Part shown: positions 1 through 7,885 of the stretch, in pieces
How the letters are laid out: the number at the start of each line of letters is the position of its first letter
Numbering within the stretch: position 1 is the first letter of the stretch
Assembly: GCA_028288725.1 (NCBI GenBank)
Contig: JAQGIC010000102.1
Coordinates: 1 to 59,373, forward strand
DNA length: 59,373 bases
Source: Rhodospirillales bacterium
GTDB taxonomy: Bacteria; Pseudomonadota; Alphaproteobacteria; ATCC43930; CGMCC-115725
Reading direction: 5' to 3'
Notes under the pieces: model-generated
What the model was told of the DNA's origin: nothing
The model's input: only the letters and a program-made list of their open reading frames with translations
Databases searched by the model: none
Translations under genes and position numbers: made by a program

Positions 1-15
1 GTGGCTCCTCAGTTT

Positions 16-1914
16 TCAGAACCCCGCCCGCTTCAGTGCCGCGCCGATTTCGTCGAGCGCCGCCGGGTCGTCGATCGTCGGCGGGATCGGCACGGCCTTG
101 CCGTCGGCCAGGCCGCGCATGGCCTGGCGCAAGATCTTGCCGGAGCGGGTCTTGGGCAGGCGATCGACCACCAGGGTGCGCTTGAACCCGGCGATCGGCC
201 CGATGCGGTCCCGCACCAGAACCGCGATCTCGCGCTCGATCTCCGCATCCGGCCGGGTCACGCCCGCCTTCAGCACGACGAAGCCGAGCGGCATCTGGCC
301 CTTCAGCGCGTCGGCCACGCCGATGACCGCGCATTCGGCGACGTCGGGATGGGCCGCCACGACCTCCTCCATCGCGCCGGTCGACAGGCGGTGGGCCGCG
401 ACGTTGATGATGTCATCGGTGCGGGTCATGACGAAGACATAGCCGTCCTCGTCGATATAGCCGGCGTCGCCCGACTGGTAATAGCCCGGGAAGGCCGCGA
501 GATACGACGAGACATAGCGCTCATCCGCCTGCCATAGCGTCGTGAGCGAGCCGGGCGGCAGCGGCAGCTTGACCGCCAGATTGCCGATCTCGCCCGGCTT
601 GACCGGCTGGCCGGCCTCGTCCAGCACGCGCACGTCCCAGCCGGGCACGCCCTTGGTCGGCGAGCCGGGCTTGACCGGCAATTGCCCGATGCCCAGGCAG
701 TTGGCCGCGATCGGCCAGCCGGTCTCGGTCTGCCACCAATGATCGATCACCGGCAGCCGGAGCTGCGCCTCGGCCCATTCGAGCGTCGGCGGATCGCAGC
801 GCTCGCCGGCGAGGAACAGCGCGCGGAACACACCCAGCGGCGCCGATTTGATGAACCCGCCCTCGGGATCCTCGCGCCGGATCGCCCGGAACGCGGTGGG
901 CGCGGTGAACAGCACATGGACGCCGTGATCGCGCACGACACGCCACAGCGCGCCCGCATTGGGCGTGCCGACCGGCTTGCCCTCATACAGCACCGAGGTG
1001 CAGCCTTTCAGCAGCGGCGCATAGACGATGTAGCTATGGCCGACGACCCAGCCGACGTCGGACGCGGTGAACATGGTCTCGCCCGGCTCGAGGCCGTAGA
1101 TATTGCCCATGCTCCAGTGGAGCGCCACCGCATAGCCGCCGTGGTCGCGGACCACGCCCTTGGGAATGCCGGTCGTGCCCGAGGTATAGAGAATATAGAG
1201 CGGATCGGTCGCGGCCGTGTCGGCGCAGGGCACCGGATCGGCCGCAGCGGCCGTCGCGGCCCAGTCGAGATCGCGGCCGGCGACCAGATCGCACGGCAGC
1301 TCCGGCCGCTGCAGGATCAGGCAATGGGCCGGCTTGGTCGCCGCCCGTTCGATCGCGGCGTCGAGCAGCGGCTTGTAGGGAATGCGCTTGGCGCCCTCGA
1401 TGCCGCAGGACGCCGACAGGATCAGTTTGGGCTTGGCATCGTCGATCCGGGTCGCCAGCTCGTTGGCGGCGAAGCCGCCGAACACGACCGAATGGACGGC
1501 GCCGAGACGCGCGCAGGCAAGCATGGCCATGGCCGCCTCCGCCACCATCGGCAAATAGATCACGACCCGGTCGCCTTTTCCCACGCCCAGGGCCGCGATG
1601 GCGCCGGCCAGGCGCGCTACCCGGTCGGTCAGTTGCCGATAGGTGTAGCGATCGACCCGACCGGTGACCGGGCTGTCATGGATCAGCGCCACCTGCTCGC
1701 CGCGCCCGGCCGCGACATGGCGGTCGAGCGCGTTGAAGCAGATGTTGAGCCCGCCGCCCGGAAACCAGCGATAGAACGGCGGGCGGCCGGCGTCGAGCAC
1801 GCGGGTATAAGGCCGGGTCCAGTGCAGATCGGTGGCGGCCTCGCCCCAGAACCCCTCGGGATCGCCGAGCGAGCGGGCATGGATCGCATCGAAACGGGCC
1901 GCGGCGTCGGTCAT
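16..1914 (-). CDS. prpE: Propionyl-CoA synthetase (PrpE-type acyl-CoA ligase)
   Basis: This is an AMP-forming acyl-CoA ligase of the acetyl/propionyl-CoA synthetase family that activates a short-chain acid (probably propionate) to its CoA thioester in the cytoplasm. The adenylation motif YTSGTTGIPKGVV, the stretch SDVGWVVGHSYIVYAPLL and the block LYEGKPVGTP are typical of PrpE. The C-terminal PKTRSGKILRQ carries the catalytic, acetylatable lysine. The frame is open further upstream, but the ATG at 1914 is chosen because GGGAG lies about nine bases before it and the protein then begins like its family (MTDAAARFDAIHARS). The length of 632 residues is normal. It is divergent from the acyl-CoA synthetase at 2042. 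Acetate or another short acid is a possible alternative substrate. Confidence 0.9.
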   Translation of the reverse strand: MTDAAARFDAIHARSLGDPEGFWGEAATDLHWTRPYTRVLDAGRPPFYRWFPGGGLNICFNALDRHVAAGRGEQVALIHDSPVTGRVDRYTYRQLTDRVARLAGAIAALGVGKGDRVVIYLPMVAEAAMAMLACARLGAVHSVVFGGFAANELATRIDDAKPKLILSASCGIEGAKRIPYKPLLDAAIERAATKPAHCLILQRPELPCDLVAGRDLDWAATAAAADPVPCADTAATDPLYILYTSGTTGIPKGVVRDHGGYAVALHWSMGNIYGLEPGETMFTASDVGWVVGHSYIVYAPLLKGCTSVLYEGKPVGTPNAGALWRVVRDHGVHVLFTAPTAFRAIRREDPEGGFIKSAPLGVFRALFLAGERCDPPTLEWAEAQLRLPVIDHWWQTETGWPIAANCLGIGQLPVKPGSPTKGVPGWDVRVLDEAGQPVKPGEIGNLAVKLPLPPGSLTTLWQADERYVSSYLAAFPGYYQSGDAGYIDEDGYVFVMTRTDDIINVAAHRLSTGAMEEVVAAHPDVAECAVIGVADALKGQMPLGFVVLKAGVTRPDAEIEREIAVLVRDRIGPIAGFKRTLVVDRLPKTRSGKILRQAMRGLADGKAVPIPPTIDDPAALDEIGAALKRAGF

Positions 1915-2041
1915 CGAGCGTTTCTCCCTTGCAGGCTTTCTCTTGGCCCTCAGCCTACCGTCTGGCGCCGAACGCGTCACGCCGCTTGCGGTGGCGCCCC
2001 GCTTGGGCGGATCATGCGCCATCGAACCCATGACAGCCGGC

Positions 2042-3688
2042 ATGATGATCCCCCTCAGCTCGCCCTACGCCCGCGATCTCGACCGCACAGCGGCCAACCA
2101 TGTGCCGCTGACGCCGCTCGGCTTTCTGGAGCGGGCGGCTGCGGTCCATCCGGACCGGCCATCGATCGTCCACGGGCCCCGCCGCTTCACTTGGGCCGAG
2201 ACCGCGGAGCGCTGCCGCCGGCTCGCCTCGGCGCTCTCCCGCCGCGGCATCGGACCCGGCGACACGGTGGCGATCATGGCGCCCAATATTCCCGAAATCA
2301 TCGAGGCCCATCACGGCGTGCCGATGGCGGGCGCGGTGCTGAACGCGCTCAACATCCGCCTGGACGCGCCGACCATCGCCTTCATGCTGGGCCATGGCGA
2401 GGCGAAGCTGCTGCTGACCGACCGGGAATTCTCAGGCGTGATCGCAGCGGCACTCGCCCTCATGACCGGCCCGAAGCCCGCCGTCATCGATATCGACGAT
2501 CCGCTGTGCGAGACCGGCGACCTGATCGGCGAGACGACCTACGAGGCGCTGCTGGCCGAGGGCGATCCGGCCCATGCCGGCATGCCCGTCGCCGACGAGT
2601 GGGATGCGATCTCGCTCAACTACACGAGCGGCACCACCGGCGACCCCAAGGGCGTGGTCTATCACCATCGCGGCGCCTACCTGAACGCGATCGGCAACAT
2701 CATGGTCTGGGGGCTGGCGGGGCATCCGACATATCTCTGGACCCTGCCGATGTTCCATTGCAACGGCTGGTGCTTTCCCTGGACCATCACCGCGCTGGCC
2801 GGGACCCATGTCTGCCTGCGCCGGGTCGACGCGCCCGGCATCCTCCACGCGATCGAGCACCAGGGGGTTACCCACCTGTGCGGCGCGCCGATCATCATGA
2901 CCATGCTGCTGCACGCGGCCGATCCGCCGAAGCTCGGCGGCCGGACCATCGAGATGATGACCGCCGCCGCCCCGCCGCCGGCCGCCGTGATCGAGGGCAT
3001 GGAGCGCCTGGGCTTCCATATCACCCATGTCTATGGCTTGACCGAGGTCTATGGGCCCGCCGTGGTGTGCGACTGGCACGACGATTGGGACGCGCTGCCG
3101 TCGGACGAGAAGGCGCGCATGAAGGCGCGCCAGGGCGTGCGCTATCCGGTGCTGGAAGGCCTGATGGTCGCCGATGCCGAGACGCTGGAGCCGGTCCCGG
3201 CCGATGCCCGGACGCTCGGCGAGGTGTTCATGCGCGGCAACATCGTCATGAAGGGATACCTGAAGAACCCGAAGGCGACCGAAGCCGCGCTCAAGGGCGG
3301 CTGGTTCCATACCGGCGATCTAGGCGTGCTGCACCCGGACGGCTATATCGAGCTCAAGGACCGGTCCAAGGACATCATCATCTCCGGCGGCGAGAATATC
3401 TCGACCATCGAGGTCGAGAGCGTGCTCTATCGCCATCCGGCCGTGCTGGAGGCCGCCGTCGTCGCCCGGCCGGACGAGACCTGGGGCGAGACGCCGTGCG
3501 CCTTCATCACGCTCAAGGAAGGCGCCAGCGTGACCGAGGCGGAGATCATCGCCTTCTGCCGCGAGCATCTCGCCCGCTTCAAGGCGCCCAAGACCGTCGT
3601 GTTCGGTCCGTTGCCCAAGACCTCGACCGGCAAGATCCAGAAATTCGTGCTGCGCGACCGCGCGAAATCAGGTAGCGACGATGCCTGA
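2042..3688 (+). CDS. AMP-binding acyl-CoA synthetase
   Basis: This is a class I adenylate-forming ligase that makes acyl-CoA thioesters. It is the subfamily often annotated as medium/long-chain or DMSP-type acyl-CoA synthetase. The P-loop-like motif NYTSGTTGDPKGVVYHHRG, the motif HVYGLTEVYGP and the C-terminal PKTSTGKIQKFVLR with its catalytic lysine are all visible. The frame stays open back to 1832 inside the divergent prpE gene, but family members start close to MxPLxSPYARDLDR. The ATG pair at 2042/2045 is therefore preferred; no strong ribosome binding site distinguishes them. The last eight bases overlap the next gene, implying co-transcription with the APH-fold protein. The exact substrate is unknown. 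Confidence 0.88.
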   Translation: MMIPLSSPYARDLDRTAANHVPLTPLGFLERAAAVHPDRPSIVHGPRRFTWAETAERCRRLASALSRRGIGPGDTVAIMAPNIPEIIEAHHGVPMAGAVLNALNIRLDAPTIAFMLGHGEAKLLLTDREFSGVIAAALALMTGPKPAVIDIDDPLCETGDLIGETTYEALLAEGDPAHAGMPVADEWDAISLNYTSGTTGDPKGVVYHHRGAYLNAIGNIMVWGLAGHPTYLWTLPMFHCNGWCFPWTITALAGTHVCLRRVDAPGILHAIEHQGVTHLCGAPIIMTMLLHAADPPKLGGRTIEMMTAAAPPPAAVIEGMERLGFHITHVYGLTEVYGPAVVCDWHDDWDALPSDEKARMKARQGVRYPVLEGLMVADAETLEPVPADARTLGEVFMRGNIVMKGYLKNPKATEAALKGGWFHTGDLGVLHPDGYIELKDRSKDIIISGGENISTIEVESVLYRHPAVLEAAVVARPDETWGETPCAFITLKEGASVTEAEIIAFCREHLARFKAPKTVVFGPLPKTSTGKIQKFVLRDRAKSGSDDA

Positions 3689-4649
3689 GGCCCACATGTT
3701 CCTGCCGTCGACCGAGGTCGGACCCGACGAATTCCTGGCCGCCGCCATCGCCGAGGCCGCGCTGAACGGTGCCGCCGCCGGCGTGCGCCGGTTCGAGGGC
3801 AACGCCCGGCATTTCGTGTTCGACGTGCAGCTGACCGACGGCCGCCGCGTCGTCGTACGCCTGGGCCAGCCCGAGCATCGCGCCGCCATCCGCAACGCGG
3901 CCCTCTGGTCCGACCGGCTTAAGCCGCTGGGCGTGCCGCTGCCCAAGATCCTGGCGCGCGACCTCGCCTCGGAATTCCCGTCGCTGATCCTGGAACGGCT
4001 CGAGGGCGAGCCGCTCTTGGGCATGATCGACCGGCTGAAACCGCCGGTGCTGGGCCTGATCGCCGGCAGCCTGGCCGAGATGCAGCACAAGGTCGCGACC
4101 GTGAAGAGCGCCGAGCGCTACGGCTGGGCCGCCGAGCCCGAGGCCGCCCCCTATGTCCGCTGGTCCGACGTGCTGGCCCAGGACCTGGCCGAGGCGCGCG
4201 GCCTGATCCAGTCCGCCGGCCTGATGGACGAGGCCATGGTCGATGCGGTCGAACGCCGCTTCGCCCGCCATGCGGCCTCGTTGGACGACATTCCGGCGCT
4301 CGCCTTCATCGCCGAGCCCCCGACCCGCGATGCGATCGTGACCGAGGCCGGCCGCTTCTCCGGCCTGGTCGACGTCGACCGCATGGGCTGGGGCGACCCG
4401 CGCTTCGTCATCGCCCGCACGCTGTTCGATCTGCTGGACCAGGATAAGCCGACCGGCTTCGCCGAGGCCTGGCTGGCACTGGCCGGCGCCACGGCGGATG
4501 CCGCCTTCTGGCTCTATGTCGCCGTCGCGGGCGTCGGAATCATGGCCGATTATGGTACCGGCGGCCGGCAGTTCCGCATCGGCGACCGCGATCGGCTCGA
4601 CCGGATCCTAAATCAAGTGCTGACGAGGATCGACCGGCCGGAGCGCTAA
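3681..4649 (+). CDS. Aminoglycoside phosphotransferase-fold protein with degenerate catalytic loop
   Basis: The 322-residue protein has the layout of the APH/choline-kinase family: an N-lobe around residues 35-110 with LERLEGEPLL, then a C-lobe with the metal-binding segment LVDVDRMGWGDPRF at 229-242. In active members the catalytic loop reads HGDxxxxN; here the aligned stretch is IAEPPTRDAIV (210-220), so the His, the catalytic Asp and the Asn are all replaced. It may be a pseudokinase, or a kinase using altered residues. It overlaps the acyl-CoA synthetase by eight bases. Many APH-family proteins sit beside acyl-CoA enzymes in alphaproteobacteria, but no substrate can be given. Confidence 0.7.
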   Translation: MPEAHMFLPSTEVGPDEFLAAAIAEAALNGAAAGVRRFEGNARHFVFDVQLTDGRRVVVRLGQPEHRAAIRNAALWSDRLKPLGVPLPKILARDLASEFPSLILERLEGEPLLGMIDRLKPPVLGLIAGSLAEMQHKVATVKSAERYGWAAEPEAAPYVRWSDVLAQDLAEARGLIQSAGLMDEAMVDAVERRFARHAASLDDIPALAFIAEPPTRDAIVTEAGRFSGLVDVDRMGWGDPRFVIARTLFDLLDQDKPTGFAEAWLALAGATADAAFWLYVAVAGVGIMADYGTGGRQFRIGDRDRLDRILNQVLTRIDRPER

Positions 4650-4683
4650 AGACCGAGCCCGGCTTAACCGCCCTCGGAGGCCA

Positions 4684-4715
4684 AATAAAAAGGCCGGACT
4701 GAATCCAGTCCGGCC
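4684..4715 (-). terminator. Rho-independent terminator for the DUF465 gene
   Basis: A perfect nine-base stem (4692-4700 pairing with 4707-4715) with a six-base loop is followed, on the minus strand, by TTTTTATT. It lies 27 bases beyond the stop of the minus-strand gene ending at 4742 and also separates it from the convergent APH-fold gene. Confidence 0.85.
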
Positions 4716-4741
4716 CTCCCTCTGTCTTCGGCGGATCGCCG

Positions 4742-4918
4742 CTACATCACCTGTTGACGAGACAGGTCGGCGATCGCGTCTTTAATTCGTAGTTTCTCGC
4801 GCTTCCAATCCGCTACTTTGCCGTCGTCAGGGAGGGAACGGGACGTCTCCTTCAGGATTGCCTTGTCTATAGTGGCGTGTTTGGTCCGGAGTGCCCGGAT
4901 ATGATCTTCAACAGCCAT
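4742..4918 (-). CDS. DUF465 (YdcH-like) small protein
   Basis: This 58-residue, charged, helical protein (begins MAVEDHIRALRTKHATIDKA) shows the DUF465 pattern: a short helix, a connector with a small polar patch, then a second helix WKREKLRIKDAIADL. DUF465 proteins are widespread in alphaproteobacteria and their function is unsettled. The ATG at 4918 is preferred over the longer frame because AGGAG precedes it and the family begins here. A strong terminator follows the gene. A second, diverged DUF465 gene lies at 6196. Confidence 0.85.
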   Translation of the reverse strand: MAVEDHIRALRTKHATIDKAILKETSRSLPDDGKVADWKREKLRIKDAIADLSRQQVM

Positions 4919-5071
4919 TGATGCCTCTCCTGGAAGCGTTGTCGCACGAGTGCGCCACAAAACCGTAACCCCATCCCGGCGACGCTCCAAGCGTTCGATT
5001 CGGCTGACTTGGGGATCAAGCCATGCGGCATCACTGGATTTCGGCGCCGAGACCAGCTAGTTCAAGCGCTT

Positions 5072-5671
5072 ATGGGCAAACCGTTGCAACGACTCATTAT
5101 TGCCATCACGGGCGCGTCCGGCGTGCGCTACGGCGTCCGGCTGCTGGAACTGCTGCGGCCGCTGGAAATCGAGACCCACCTGGTGCTGTCGCGCACCGCC
5201 GAAGTGACGCTCGCCTGCGAGACCGACCTCAAGATCGGCCAGGTTCAGGCGCTCGCCGATCATTGGTATCCGGCGACCGACATGGCGGCGGCGATCTCGT
5301 CCGGCTCGTTCCGCACGCTGGGCATGATCATCGCCCCCTGTTCCGTCCGCTCCATGTCCGAGATCGCGACCGGCGTTACCACCAGCCTGGTGACGCGCGC
5401 GGCCGACGTGGTGTTGAAGGAGCGCCGGCGCCTGGTGCTGATGGTGCGCGAGACGCCGCTCCATACCGGGCACTTGCGCACCATGACCCATTTGTCGGAA
5501 ATGGGGGCCGTCATCGCCCCGCCGGTTCCGGCCTTCTATGCCAAGCCCGCGAGCCTGGAGGCGATGGTCGACCATACGCTGGGCCGTGTGCTCGACCTGT
5601 TCGACATCGACGCCGGCAGCGTCACGCGCTGGGGCGAGAGCCGGAAATCCCGCGCAAAGCCGCAAGACTGA
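5072..5671 (+). CDS. ubiX: UbiX flavin prenyltransferase
   Basis: UbiX attaches a dimethylallyl group to FMN to make the prenylated flavin used by UbiD-type decarboxylases, here most likely for ubiquinone synthesis. The start IIAITGASGVRYGVRLLELL is the flavin-binding signature. MIIAPCSVRSMSEIATG and LMVRETPLHTGHL are conserved active-site segments. The ATG at 5072 gives 199 residues, the normal size; the open frame upstream does not resemble the family. No ubiD is present in the window. The gene is convergent with the gene ending at 5622, and the two overlap by 50 bases. Confidence 0.94.
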   Translation: MGKPLQRLIIAITGASGVRYGVRLLELLRPLEIETHLVLSRTAEVTLACETDLKIGQVQALADHWYPATDMAAAISSGSFRTLGMIIAPCSVRSMSEIATGVTTSLVTRAADVVLKERRRLVLMVRETPLHTGHLRTMTHLSEMGAVIAPPVPAFYAKPASLEAMVDHTLGRVLDLFDIDAGSVTRWGESRKSRAKPQD

Positions 5672-6107
5672 GCGCCGCCGGTTCGCCGGCATAGCGCACG
5701 AGATTGGCGAAGCCTAGTTCGGGCGAGGGCACGCCGGCCGACCGGTCGGGCAAGGCCGCCAGCAGATGGCGCTGGGCCAGCCGCTCCGCCTCCAGCTCCG
5801 CCGCGCCGATCCTGGCCCGCACCGTGTCCGCCTGGGGTTCGCCCTTCAGCGACCGGCGCAGCCGGCGCAGCGGATGGACCGCCGCCGCGTTCCAGGGGGC
5901 GACCGCCGCCGCGAGATCGGTCAGGTCCCAATCGTCGAACGCCAGGCCCAGCTCCTCGCCGGCCCACAGACACAAGAGCAGCAGATTGACGTCGCGACCG
6001 GCCCGGTCCTGCAGGTCCAGACACAGCGCCGCGACCCCCGGCCGGGCGTAAAGCGCCGCCGCGAACCCCCAGAAAGCGCTCGCCTGCTCTTCCAAATCAC
6101 CCACCAT
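5622..6107 (-). CDS. TIGR02444 family protein
   Basis: The 161-residue cytoplasmic protein (FWGFAAALYARPGVAALCLDLQDRAG followed later by NLLLLCLWAGEELG) matches the TIGR02444/DUF2390 family, whose role is unknown. The run of Trp and acidic residues near position 50 (DDWDLTDL) is also typical. The ATG at 6107 gives a family-like N terminus; the frame is open to 6221 but that segment looks like upstream DNA. It is divergent from the DUF465 gene at 6196 and its 3' end overlaps ubiX by 50 bases on the opposite strand. Confidence 0.75.
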   Translation of the reverse strand: MVGDLEEQASAFWGFAAALYARPGVAALCLDLQDRAGRDVNLLLLCLWAGEELGLAFDDWDLTDLAAAVAPWNAAAVHPLRRLRRSLKGEPQADTVRARIGAAELEAERLAQRHLLAALPDRSAGVPSPELGFANLVRYAGEPAALSLAALRGISGSRPSA

Positions 6108-6195
6108 GGGCCCCTCCCGCGCGGCACCGCTCCCTGCTATAGTCCCGGCCCCGCGCGCCCGGAAGATCAAGCCAGAGATTGCCGACATAGTGCCT

Positions 6196-6396
6196 ATGGA
6201 CCTCGACAACGAAGCCATCAAGCAGAAGCTCGCCGGGTTGGTGAGCGAGCATCGCGATCTCGACGCGCTGATCGCGCATGTGGCCGAAGCGGCGGAAGAT
6301 CAGTTGCAGATCCAGCGTCTGAAGAAGCGCAAGCTCGCGCTCAAGGACATGATCGCACGGCTGGAAAGCCTGCTGCTGCCGGACATCATCGCGTAA
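6196..6396 (+). CDS. DUF465 (YdcH-like) small protein, second copy
   Basis: This 66-residue protein (MDLDNEAIKQKLAGLVSEHR) has the DUF465 architecture of two helices, with RLKKRKLALKDMIARLE forming the second. It is a diverged paralogue of the gene at 4742-4918. The pair brackets ubiX and the TIGR02444 gene. The start at 6196 was chosen because upstream in-frame codons have no family similarity. The function is unknown. Confidence 0.82.
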   Translation: MDLDNEAIKQKLAGLVSEHRDLDALIAHVAEAAEDQLQIQRLKKRKLALKDMIARLESLLLPDIIA

Positions 6397-6492
6397 AGCC
6401 TGCAAACCGGATGAGGGTGCCAAAAGCCGAGTTCGGTGCCGAGCGGCAGCGCCCTCACCCCTCCCAACGCTATCGCGTCGGGCCCCTTTCCG

Positions 6493-6517
6493 TCTCCCGC
6501 GAACGGCGGTAGAGGGA
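6493..6517 (+). repeat. Dispersed intergenic repeat, 25-base copy (pairs with 50630-50654)
   Basis: These 25 bases occur again, perfectly and in inverse orientation, at 50630-50654, again just beyond the 3' end of a gene. The flanking run of CCCTCACCCC and GGGCCCC elements (6450-6490) resembles the element at 38341-38428, so this is probably one of a family of short intergenic repeats. Confidence 0.7.
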
Positions 6518-6519
6518 GG

Positions 6520-7140
6520 TCAACCCATCGGCCGCATATAGGGCCGCACCTCGTGCCAGCCCTGCCAGATCATGCTGATGGCGACATAGGTGATGATGCC
6601 GAGGCCGATCCAGACGATCCAGGGATAGCGCCCGATCATGCGGGCGACCAGTTGCGACGCCGCCCCCATCAGCCCGACCGATAGCGTCAGGCCGGCGACC
6701 AGCACCCACAGGTGATCGCGCGCGGTGCCCGCCACGGCCAGCACATTGTCCAGCGACATGGAAATATCGGCGACGACGATCTGCAGCAGCGCCTGGCCCA
6801 TGGTCTTGGTCGGCACGTCGGGGCACTCGCCGGCCGCGCAATGGCCCTGGCCGGCCGCCTCGCGGAACATCTTCCAGGCGACCCACAGCAGCAGGAAACC
6901 GCCGGCCAGCGTCAGGCCGATGATCGCCAGCAACTGTACCGTGACCAGCGCGAAGATGATGCGCAACGCGGTCGCGGCTAGAATGCCGAGCAGGATGGCC
7001 TTGCCGCGCTGACATTTCGGCAGGCCCGCCGCCGCCATGCCGACCACGATGGCATTATCGCCCGCGAGCGTGATGTCGATCAGCACGACCTGCAGCAGGG
7101 CCGACAGCGCGGAAACATCGATCCAGGCGGGAAGCGTCAT
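6520..7140 (-). CDS. TerC family integral membrane protein (YjbE type)
   Basis: This is a 206-residue membrane protein with about seven hydrophobic segments. Two conserved acidic membrane motifs, DITLAGDNAIVVG near the N terminus and DISMSLDNVLAVAG in the middle, define the TerC/YjbE family. Members are linked to metal ion (often manganese) export or tellurium resistance. The ATG at 7140 places the first motif at the expected distance. A Cys/His-containing loop (GHCAAGECPD) between the two halves could bind a metal. It lies downstream of the flavin reductase gene on the same strand, with 55 bases between. The transported ion is not identifiable. Confidence 0.85.
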   Translation of the reverse strand: MTLPAWIDVSALSALLQVVLIDITLAGDNAIVVGMAAAGLPKCQRGKAILLGILAATALRIIFALVTVQLLAIIGLTLAGGFLLLWVAWKMFREAAGQGHCAAGECPDVPTKTMGQALLQIVVADISMSLDNVLAVAGTARDHLWVLVAGLTLSVGLMGAASQLVARMIGRYPWIVWIGLGIITYVAISMIWQGWHEVRPYMRPMG

Positions 7141-7195
7141 GATCCCGCCGATATGGGGATCGCCTCCCCTGTGCGCCAGCTGGGTTTCACGCGGG

Positions 7196-7714
7196 TCAGC
7201 GCAGCGCCAGCAAGGCTTCGAGGTCGTGAAAACTGCCGTAGCTGCCGCCCAGATAACAGAGCGGTTCGCCGCCGTCGCCGACGCGCTGGGCCACCACCTC
7301 GCCCAGGAAGATCGTATGGGTCGCCCCATCGAAGGTTTGGATCACCCGGCAATCGAAGCCCACGAACGCGCTCTTCAGGATCGGGGCGCCGGTCACCAGC
7401 ACGTCCCACTCGCCTTCGGAAAAGCGCGCCTCGCCCGCCTCGGCCCCGCCGAACCGTTCGGCCAGCGCGTGATCGGCGGCGGTCAGCACGTTGATCGCGA
7501 ACGCACCGGACGCGAGGATGGCATCATGGGCCGAACCCTGGCGATTGACGCAGCACAGCAGGGTCGGCGGCGCCACGGAGACCGAACAGACCGCCGTCGC
7601 GGTCAGGCCGCGTCGTTCCCCATCGAGGATGGTCGTGATGATAGTGACGCCGGCCGTCAGGCGCCGCATTCCCGTCTTGAACAGTTCCGGCTCGATTGCC
7701 ATCCAGCGATCCAT
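7196..7714 (-). CDS. Flavin reductase-like domain protein
   Basis: The protein belongs to the flavin reductase-like FMN-binding family (DIM6/NTAB), which reduces FMN or FAD with NAD(P)H for a partner monooxygenase. Typical segments are MRRLTAGVTIITT, RRGLTATAVCSVSVAPPTLLCCVNR and FAINVLTAADHALAERF. The start is uncertain: ATG codons at 7702, 7714 and 7771 are in frame. The one at 7714 gives a typical N terminus of 172 residues. No partner oxygenase gene is adjacent. Confidence 0.82.
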   Translation of the reverse strand: MDRWMAIEPELFKTGMRRLTAGVTIITTILDGERRGLTATAVCSVSVAPPTLLCCVNRQGSAHDAILASGAFAINVLTAADHALAERFGGAEAGEARFSEGEWDVLVTGAPILKSAFVGFDCRVIQTFDGATHTIFLGEVVAQRVGDGGEPLCYLGGSYGSFHDLEALLALR

Positions 7715-7885
7715 GAAGCAACTACCGCCTTCGATATAGGACAAATCGCCGGCACTGGCGACAGGCGACATGACAATGAGTTCCAGCGGCCGTGACGGAT
7801 TGTTAAGCGGACCGGGAGAGACTAGGGATATCAGCCGTCATATCTCGTGACGGCCGTTCCAATGGCTCTTCCGGGTGCCCTGCCG

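Noticed and set aside
682-3675. A very long plus-strand open frame of about 997 codons across prpE and the acyl-CoA synthetase
   Set aside because: It is a GC-driven shadow frame: its translation is Arg/Gly/Pro-rich with no domain, and both true genes in other frames show clear family motifs.
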